NCBI GenBank assembly: GCA_021199235.1
Contig: JAJQIL010000030.1
Span: 35,296 to 99,295, forward strand
DNA: 64,000 nucleotides
Source of the DNA: Lachnospiraceae bacterium
GTDB taxonomy: Bacteria; Bacillota; Clostridia; Lachnospirales; Lachnospiraceae
Direction: 5' to 3'
Position 1 is the stretch's first letter, and the number at the start of each line of letters is the position of its first letter. Both the position numbers and the translations under genes were made by a program. Positions 56,861 to 64,000 of this stretch are shown here, piece by piece. The notes beneath the pieces are model-generated. The model saw only the letters and a program-made list of their open reading frames with translations. It made no database searches and had not been told where the DNA came from.

Positions 56861-59257
56861 TCATACACGTGAAAGATACACCTGCCATGCCTGATACTCA
56901 CCGTTCATCCAGGGAACCGGTAGCCCGGCAGCCATCAGAGCATTTCCCGGAACCAGCGTTTGTTCATCTTCAAGTACCTTGTTCCCGGCACTTCGTTCGC
57001 CGCGCCCATTGCGGGTACTCATCGCTTCGGTGAGGCGGTACCAGCCATTCGGATCCAGCCCGCGCAGCTTTACGTATTCGACCGGTGAGTTGCAGTGCGC
57101 ACCGGTCCTGATCAGATTCAGAAGCGCCTCCGCACCATCCTCAGAAGAGAATTCCCAGGCGGTATATTCCTCGTTTTCCATCGGGCTTGACAGTCGGAAG
57201 TAGCGCCCCTCACGGATCAGATCGCTGTATTTTATATAATCCCGGATCTGACGGCGGACGATTTCTTTTTCTTCTTCTGAGACCAGATTCAGGTCAAGCT
57301 CATAACCGAAGGTACCGGCCATCGCCACGACGCCGCGCGTCACAATGTCCGTGCGCCGGCCTGTCTGGTGATTCGGCACTGCGGATACGTGGGAGCCGAC
57401 CGCAGAGATCGGATAGCCAAAGGAAGTCCCGTACTGGATGCGCAGCCGTTCGATGGCGTCCGTATTGTCACTGCACCAGATCTGCGGCGTGTAATACAGC
57501 ATTCCCGTGTCAAAGCGTCCGCCTCCTCCGGCACAGCCTTCGATCAGAAGCTCCGGGAAACGCGTTTGCAGCCGTTCCAGAAAATCATAGACGCCCAGCA
57601 CATAGCGATGCAGGGTCGCCCCCTGGTTCTGTTCGCGGGCTGTCAGCGAATAGATATCGGAGAGATGGCGGTTCATGTCCATCTTTATATAGGAAACATT
57701 CGCTGCAGAAATAACCACACAGATCTGTTCCAGAATATGGTCAACAACTTCTTTTCTGGAAAAATCAAGCACGAGCTGATCTCTGCCGCGCACCGGCTTT
57801 CTTCCGGGGATGACAAAAGCCCAGTCCGGGTGCGCGCGGTACAGGTCGCTGTCCTCCGATACCATCTCCGGCTCGATCCAGAGGCCGAATTTCATGCCCA
57901 GCGCATTCACCTGCTCTGAGACTGCTTTCAGAGTAGAACCCAGCTTTTCTTCATTCACATACCAGTCGCCGAGTCCGCTGTTATCCGAGTCGCGTTTTCC
58001 GAACCAGCCGTCGTCCAGCACGAGCATTTCCACGCCCAGTTCCGACGCCTGTTTCGCGATCCGCACCAGCTTGTCCGCATCAAAATCAAAATACGCCGCC
58101 TCCCAGCTGTTGATCAGCACCGGGCGCCTGCGGTCTCTCCAGTATCCACGGCACAAGTGGCGGCGGATCAGACGATGGTATTCCTCTGAGAGCGTCCCAA
58201 ACCCGGCGTCGCTGCAGCAAAGTGCCGCTTCCGGCGTGTCAAAGGTCTCTCCCGGCATAAGCTTCCAGGAAAACAGCTCATCCGAAATGCCCAGCAGCGC
58301 GCGCGTCTGCTTATACTGATCGACAGAAGCCTCTCCCTTAAAATTGCCGCTGTACAAAAGCTGGAAGCCATAGCAGTCTCCGTTTGTCTCCCCGGCATCT
58401 TTGGACGCCAGGATAAAGAATGGATTCTGCTGATGACTGGACGCTCCGCGGCGGCTCTGCAGGATCTGCTCGGCGTGCGAAAGAGGCGTGCGTGAAAACT
58501 GCCGCTCCATCCCATGTCTTCCGTGAAAGTGGATCAGGTCAAATTCCCCATACAGAAAATCAAGGCAGCAGCTGGCCGCTTTTTCCACATATACAGTGTC
58601 GGCTCCGGTGTTCCGAATCCGGGCTGCGCGCGTGATCACATCGCTGTCTGAAAGTATCCCGTAGAGCAGGGTCACTTCGACGCCGGACGCCTTATCCTCC
58701 AATATAACCTCGAGGGTCTGTGCTGGCGGCTGAGCAGGCTTCTTTTGCCCGCCATTATCCGCTTCCGGGCAGTCTTTGCAACAGCATTCGTCTGCGTTGG
58801 CCTCCGCTGCCGCTTCGCGCGGGACGTCGTTGTAGATGGCCGGCATCCCGGGAATGCTGTATTTTTCCTCCAGTACGCGTGCGGATTTGTAGCGCAGGTC
58901 GCAGCTGGCAGTACCATCTGCATTTCGGATCTGCAGCGCAGTGCTGCGGTAGTCGCCGGTGCCGAAACAGGGGTATTCCTGCGGCAGCGCATCCATTGAG
59001 TAAGTGCGGTCTGTCCCGGCGTCATACGGATTACCGGAAAAACCGCGGTCATAGAAGGTCAGAAGATAGCGCAGATCCGGGGCATTTTCACTGGCTTCAA
59101 CGCCGGAATCGCAGGAGTCCGGTGCATCATGGAGAGCGAGTTTCTTCCCATAGTAAAGGTGCAGAAGGTGCCCATATTTCCCCACTGTCATCTGGTATGT
59201 GGTATGCTTTGTGTGAATAGTAAAAAGCCTGCGTGTCTCATCGATGAATATTGGCAT
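56861..59257 (-). CDS. Alpha-galactosidase, GH36 family (second paralogue)
   Basis: LVLDDGWFGKRDSDNSGLGDW, LWIEPEMVSEDSDLYRAHPDW, YIKMDMNRH, EGCAGGGGRFDTGMLYYTPQIWCSDNTDAIERL. Confidence 0.95.
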   Translation of the reverse strand: MPIFIDETRRLFTIHTKHTTYQMTVGKYGHLLHLYYGKKLALHDAPDSCDSGVEASENAPDLRYLLTFYDRGFSGNPYDAGTDRTYSMDALPQEYPCFGTGDYRSTALQIRNADGTASCDLRYKSARVLEEKYSIPGMPAIYNDVPREAAAEANADECCCKDCPEADNGGQKKPAQPPAQTLEVILEDKASGVEVTLLYGILSDSDVITRAARIRNTGADTVYVEKAASCCLDFLYGEFDLIHFHGRHGMERQFSRTPLSHAEQILQSRRGASSHQQNPFFILASKDAGETNGDCYGFQLLYSGNFKGEASVDQYKQTRALLGISDELFSWKLMPGETFDTPEAALCCSDAGFGTLSEEYHRLIRRHLCRGYWRDRRRPVLINSWEAAYFDFDADKLVRIAKQASELGVEMLVLDDGWFGKRDSDNSGLGDWYVNEEKLGSTLKAVSEQVNALGMKFGLWIEPEMVSEDSDLYRAHPDWAFVIPGRKPVRGRDQLVLDFSRKEVVDHILEQICVVISAANVSYIKMDMNRHLSDIYSLTAREQNQGATLHRYVLGVYDFLERLQTRFPELLIEGCAGGGGRFDTGMLYYTPQIWCSDNTDAIERLRIQYGTSFGYPISAVGSHVSAVPNHQTGRRTDIVTRGVVAMAGTFGYELDLNLVSEEEKEIVRRQIRDYIKYSDLIREGRYFRLSSPMENEEYTAWEFSSEDGAEALLNLIRTGAHCNSPVEYVKLRGLDPNGWYRLTEAMSTRNGRGERSAGNKVLEDEQTLVPGNALMAAGLPVPWMNGEYQAWQVYLSRV

Positions 59258-59363
59258 AACAGATCCTCCCGGAAATTATTTTCGTACGGATTATACATGG
59301 CTGTTCTGCTCTTTTCAAGTAAAATATTTGCAGCTGATGAGGCTGCATTTCCGTGCTGAATGA

Positions 59364-60254
59364 CTATATGCCGGATTTTGCAGACTTCCTGTGTTCCCCG
59401 GGCGTGCAGCCGAAGCGCCTGCGGAACAGTTTATTAAAATAAGAAATGTTGTGGAAACCATTATCCAGTGCGATCTCCGTCACGGAAAGATCGGTTTCCT
59501 CCAGCGCGGCCGCCGCCTTTGTCAGGCGGAAACGATTGATGTATTCGACGCAGGTCATGCCGGTATACCGGCGAAAAAAATTCATGAAATATGTTTCACT
59601 GAAATGACAGACTTTGGAAAGCTCCTGTATGGTAAGGGGATCCCGGTAATGTTCCTGAATATAACCCAGAATTCCTTTAAGCTTTTCTTCTGTATGCCGA
59701 CTGCTGCTGTTGAGGTCGGCTTTTTCGATATAGCCCAATCGGTACAGATCTGCTAAAAGTGTTAGCAGGAGCGCTTTTGTCTGAAGCTCATATGCGGATT
59801 CTTTTTTCTGAAAGATATGGCATAAATCAAGAAAACATTTTTTAAGCTCCGGATAGCCTGGCTGATCCGGATGAATGACCGGCACGAAACGATGCTTTCC
59901 GGTCAAAAGCGGATTCAGATATTTGACAGTGCAGATATCCGGTGTCAGTCCGCCCGGATAATTCAGGTGAAAGACCAGGCTCTGCGAGGCCATGGTGCAG
60001 CCTGGTTCCTCACTGGCGCCATGCAGGACATGCGGGGAAATGAAAAGCAGGTCGCCGGCCTGTACCCGGAAAGGTGTAAAATGAATCGTGTAGTTGGCAG
60101 ATCCATTTTCAATGTAGGTAATCTCCGCTTCCTCATGCCAGTGAAGCTCAAGATTGCGGTAACTTTCCAGTATGCGGCAATAATAATATTCCACCGGAAG
60201 CAGAGCGCTTCCATGTGTGGTTTTTTCCTGATAATCCGGAATCTGTTTTTCCAT
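59364..60254 (-). CDS. AraC-family transcriptional regulator
   Basis: LELHWHEEAEITYIENGSANYTIHFTPF; LSKVCHFSETYFMNFFRRYTGMTCVEYINRFRLTKAAAALEETDLSVTEIALDNGFHNISYFNKLFRRRFGCTPGEHRK. Confidence 0.94.
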   Translation of the reverse strand: MEKQIPDYQEKTTHGSALLPVEYYYCRILESYRNLELHWHEEAEITYIENGSANYTIHFTPFRVQAGDLLFISPHVLHGASEEPGCTMASQSLVFHLNYPGGLTPDICTVKYLNPLLTGKHRFVPVIHPDQPGYPELKKCFLDLCHIFQKKESAYELQTKALLLTLLADLYRLGYIEKADLNSSSRHTEEKLKGILGYIQEHYRDPLTIQELSKVCHFSETYFMNFFRRYTGMTCVEYINRFRLTKAAAALEETDLSVTEIALDNGFHNISYFNKLFRRRFGCTPGEHRKSAKSGI

Positions 60255-60441
60255 GATACAGGCGTCCTCCCGTTCCACAAATACCATAGGATTGTGTTAA
60301 TACTGCGTAATATTCTGCAAGAAATTCTGCAAGCATTATAGTATAATTCTATCATAAATGCCACTGTTCTTTTCGGACTTTTTCAGGAGGAAGAGCTCCG
60401 GCGGCGGAAACACGTATTGGAAAAAACGGGAGGATAAAAGA

Positions 60442-61980
60442 ATGCCAGGATGGTTAAAAAACGCAGTGTTTTATGAGATTTATCCGCAGTCATTTTACGA
60501 CACCAACGGAGACGGGATCGGAGATTTTAACGGTATCATTGAAAAACTGGATTACATCAGGGAACTGGGATGCAATGCCCTGTGGATCAATCCGTGTTTC
60601 GATTCTCCGTTTAAAGATGCGGGGTACGATGTGCGTGACTATAAAAAGGTTGCTCCAAGATACGGAACAAATGACGATCTGTATCGTCTTTTTGAAGAGG
60701 CGCACAAAAAGGGAATTCATATTCTGCTGGATCTGGTTCCCGGACATACCTCGGAAGAACATCCGTGGTTCAGGGAGAGTCAGAAGGCAGAAAACAACGA
60801 ATATACGAACCGCTATGTATGGACTGACCATCCTTTTGCACCGATCAAAGGGTATCCGTATATCGGCGGAGAGAGTGAGAGAGGCGGAGTATATCTGCTG
60901 AATTTCTTTAAGTGTCAGCCGGCGCTGAACTATGGATTCCTGAATTGCGAGGAAAAGTGGCAGCTTCCGCCGGACCATCCGGACTGCATTGCTACCAGAG
61001 AAGCGATGAAAGATGTGATGCGTTTCTGGCTGGACCACGGGTGCGACGGATTCCGTGTGGATATGGCTGCGTCCCTCGTGAAAAATGACGATGAGGCAAA
61101 ATCCGGTACCTGTGCTCTCTGGAGAAATATCCGGGAAATGCTGGATGAGGAATATCCGGAGGCGGCGATGGTTTCTGAGTGGGGAGATCCGGTAAAAGCG
61201 CTGAATTCGGCCGGATTCCACATGGATTTTTATCTCAACAGACGCGGCAACGGGTATAATACGCTGATGCGGGATTATGAGACCGGGGAGGACAACAGCT
61301 TTTTCAAAAAGGACGGGAAAGGGGACATTACCCGTTTCCTGAACGAGTATCTGCCGGATTATGCTGCTACAAAAGAACATGGATATTATTGTATGCTGAC
61401 CTGCAATCATGATACGCTCCGGCCAAAATACAATCTGGACGACAGGGAACTGAAGCTCGCCTATGCATTCCTGTTTACAATGCCGGGTGTCCCGTATCTC
61501 TATTATGGCGATGAGATTGGTATGCGTTACCAGGAGCTGCCGACAAAGGAAGGCGGGTATCATCGCACCGGGTCACGTACGCCGATGCAGTGGAATGCTG
61601 AAAAGAATGCAGGTTTCTCTGACGGCTCGGCGGAAGATCTCTATCTTCCTGTGGATCTTTCCGCAGGTGCTCCTGATGTGGCTGCGCAGGAAATGGATGC
61701 AAATTCACTGCTGAATACCGTAAAAGCTCTGCTTCGACTTCGCCAGGAGGAAGAAGACCTGCAGGCGGATGCAGGATTTGAGGTGGTTTATGCGGAAAGC
61801 GGGAAACTGCCTTTTGTGTACCGCAGAGGAAATCTTCTGCTTGCGCTCAACCCGTCTTTGGAAACAGTGACTGCCGCAGCTGATGTGGGAAACAGAACGG
61901 TTCGTTTCTCAATTGGCAAAGGAAATGCGGAGGACGGAATGATTACCATGGAGCCGCAGTCGTTTCTTGTGTTAAAATAA
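60442..61980 (+). CDS. GH13 alpha-glucosidase family (oligo-1,6-glucosidase-like)
   Basis: VFYEIYPQSFYDTNGDGIGDFNGIIEKLDYI, DLVPGHTSEEHPWF, CDGFRVDMAASL, SEWGDP, TCNHDT. Confidence 0.92.
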   Translation: MPGWLKNAVFYEIYPQSFYDTNGDGIGDFNGIIEKLDYIRELGCNALWINPCFDSPFKDAGYDVRDYKKVAPRYGTNDDLYRLFEEAHKKGIHILLDLVPGHTSEEHPWFRESQKAENNEYTNRYVWTDHPFAPIKGYPYIGGESERGGVYLLNFFKCQPALNYGFLNCEEKWQLPPDHPDCIATREAMKDVMRFWLDHGCDGFRVDMAASLVKNDDEAKSGTCALWRNIREMLDEEYPEAAMVSEWGDPVKALNSAGFHMDFYLNRRGNGYNTLMRDYETGEDNSFFKKDGKGDITRFLNEYLPDYAATKEHGYYCMLTCNHDTLRPKYNLDDRELKLAYAFLFTMPGVPYLYYGDEIGMRYQELPTKEGGYHRTGSRTPMQWNAEKNAGFSDGSAEDLYLPVDLSAGAPDVAAQEMDANSLLNTVKALLRLRQEEEDLQADAGFEVVYAESGKLPFVYRRGNLLLALNPSLETVTAAADVGNRTVRFSIGKGNAEDGMITMEPQSFLVLK

Positions 61981-62089
61981 AACGACCATTTATGTACTTG
62001 GACAACAGCTCTGTGCATCAACACAGAGCTGTTGCTGCGCATACGAAAATTATGACCGAAATGAAATATTATGCTAATAGAATATGACA

Positions 62090-62332
62090 TTATACTTCTG
62101 CCAGCATCTGAGCTTCAATCTTACGCACTTCATCGACCGACATATTCTGATAAACCGCGATTTTTTCGACAGGAAGTTTATCCTGCAGCATTCGGATTAC
62201 TGCCGCTGTTGTTGATTGTGCAGCACCTTTCTCCATGCCATCCTCTATTCCAAGATTATATAATTCTTCCGCTTCTGCACTCATCCGTTCATAGCCCCCT
62301 TTCTCTCGCTTTATTGGTTGTTTATTTTCCAA
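62090..62332 (-). CDS. Small hypothetical protein (C-terminal-tail type seen in Rpn-like proteins)
   Basis: AVIRMLQDKLPVEKIAVYQNMSVDEVRKIEAQ. Confidence 0.4.
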   Translation of the reverse strand: MENKQPIKREKGGYERMSAEAEELYNLGIEDGMEKGAAQSTTAAVIRMLQDKLPVEKIAVYQNMSVDEVRKIEAQMLAEV

Positions 62333-62903
62333 TAACCTTTTCTGTCAGAACCAATTCGCTCAATAACGCCCCTTTCTTTCAGTTGCTTTATTCGCTGGGC
62401 GATTGTTTTTCTGCTGATTCCCAGTTTTTCTGAAAGCTGTGGCATGGTGTATCCGGGGTCCTCAGCGAGAAGCAACAGTAAAGCGAGCTCGTTATCAGTC
62501 ACCTTATCAGTCACCTTATCAGTCACCTTGGAGGAACGAATAACTCTGTCCTCTGGCGCAGTAAATTCAATCATGATATCACCAGGATTGATCGTGTAAA
62601 CAGGCTGCGGTACACCGTCTTTTTTACAGGCTGAACAGATTTTTTCAATTCCACGTCCCCAGCTTTCAATTTGTGAGCATTCTTTATGCCAATAATTTTT
62701 CCGTCATCATCACAGCCAATATAGATTTTTCCTCCCTGTGCGTTAGCATAGCCGCAAATCCACTCCAAATATTCATCTTTCCATTTGCTTTTCCACTCGA
62801 TATTTTGGCACTCGGGCATTGTTGTTACCGTCCTTATCTTTATTTTTGCTACGGCTTTTATAAACATTATAATAAAAAAAACATGGTCTGGCAAGCTTGA
62901 CAT
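62311..62903 (-). pseudogene. Decayed AlbA_2 / RecG-like transcriptional regulator with internal deletion and frameshift
   Basis: N-part NIEWKSKWKDEYLEWICGYANAQGGKIYIGCDDDGKIIGIKNAHKL joins out of frame to QIESWGRGIEKICSACKKDGVPQPVYTINPGDIMIEFTAPEDRV plus wHTH tail. Confidence 0.75.
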
Positions 62904-63366
62904 ATTTGATTTATTTTGCTATATTAATGCAACAAAGACAATATAATATACAGAAAGATAAATGTCAATAACAATTTAAAACAAAAAAGAGACGCGGATT
63001 AGATGTTTCAATAATATGCCAGGAAATGGAACGCACAGTCGACGATGTGTTACCACGCGTCACAAGGTTTGATTTGCCCGGTCGGCACAGAGTTACAGAT
63101 AATGTCACTTCAAACTAAAAATCTTTATAAAAACAGGAAAAAAATATTAACGAAAATTATTTCGCAAACGTCGAAAGTATTGACATATTACACAAATCGT
63201 GAGAAAATATTCGAACACTAAAAAGAAAAATGGCGCTTTGTAACTTGAAGGCTGCTATATTGAATAAAGATGACGGTTTCTTTGGAATACGGCTTCAGGA
63301 TGTACCGTCTTGCATGAGACAGGATGTGCGGTAATGGCTGCACCTGGAATGGGGGCTTGCAGGTAA

Positions 63367-64000
63367 ATGAAATGGAATAATTTTGAAAAATCACGGAAAT
63401 GGCTGGCGTGGATGTTGACGGTGGCCATAGTTTTGTGTAATCTGTCGACGCCGACGACAGCGATCAGTGAAGAGAGCGATGTGGTCGTGCAGGCTGAGAC
63501 GACCATCGAGACGGAGACGACGACAGTGCAGACGGGGGTGACATCTCAGACGGAGGCGACTTCCCAAACAGAGTCGACAGCCCAGACGGATGCGGCCGTA
63601 CAGTCAGAGACGACGGCACAGACAGACGCAGCTGCGCAGACGGAAGCGGTGAGCCAGACAGACGCAGACGCGCAGACAGGGACAGGGGCTCAGTCCGGCA
63701 CGGAGACCGAAGCAACGGAGCAGGCTGATACAGAGACGGAAGCCGGGACGGAGACCGCTGCAGAGACAGGGACCGGTTCCACGACGGATACAGAGGATGA
63801 GACGGAAGCTTTGGCAGACCTGACATCAGGGTCAGACACGGATGCGGAAACGGATTCTGACGGTGAGATAGAACAGGCAGGCGGGGACGAAAACGAATCT
63901 GAGACGGAGACAGAAACTGACGACGACGGGGGGGCATCTTATACATTAGATACGACGATTACGCAGGAGGTTTTCATCGACACCACGAATGAAGAAGATG
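63367..64000 (+). CDS. N-terminus of secreted surface protein with Thr/Gln/Glu-rich stalk, truncated by window end
   Basis: ATG at 63367 opens a frame to the window end; signal-like MKWNNFEKSRKWLAWMLTVAIVLCNLSTPTTA then QT(E/D)A repeats. Absent from ORF track because it has no stop in the window. Confidence 0.75.
   Translation, partial: MKWNNFEKSRKWLAWMLTVAIVLCNLSTPTTAISEESDVVVQAETTIETETTTVQTGVTSQTEATSQTESTAQTDAAVQSETTAQTDAAAQTEAVSQTDADAQTGTGAQSGTETEATEQADTETEAGTETAAETGTGSTTDTEDETEALADLTSGSDTDAETDSDGEIEQAGGDENESETETETDDDGGASYTLDTTITQEVFIDTTNEED

Noticed and set aside
62500-62535. Short direct repeats (tcagtcacctta) as CRISPR or iterons
   Set aside because: 12-bp units in frame (KVTD) inside a decayed coding sequence, no spacers.

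Overview
The window looks like the chromosome of a gut-type Lachnospiraceae/Clostridia bacterium; this is inferred from gene content and coding style, and no rRNA or tRNA was seen. Backbone genes include an SbcC C-terminus, a TPP riboswitch with thiT, class III RNR (nrdD/nrdG) with paired NrdR boxes, BlaI/BlaR, a MacB/FtsX-like ABC fusion, cca, a cold-shock gene with an attenuator-like leader, a putative iron-responsive DUF2325/DUF3793/flavodoxin locus, and a LivKHMGF operon. There is also a large carbohydrate block: cellobiose 2-epimerase, two GH36, GH32, two GH13, two SGNH esterases, two sugar ABC transporters, and LacI/AraC regulators. The strongest accessory signal is two toxin/defence-like modules: XRE + ImmA/IrrE + PIN-like (about 43.5-46.0 kb) and an AAA ATPase + TOPRIM/RloB-like pair (about 54.6-56.7 kb). 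Each sits directly downstream of a host gene stop codon, and each has an extra copy of that host gene's 3' end on its far side. The AraC 3'-end copies differ only at synonymous positions over 34 codons. No integrase or transposase is visible in either module. Other items of note are nested-palindrome/MITE-like intergenic elements, a dispersed 27-bp palindrome, in-frame tandem repeats in otherwise conserved proteins, and a decayed AlbA_2/RecG-like gene. All functional names come from reading translated sequence without database searches.
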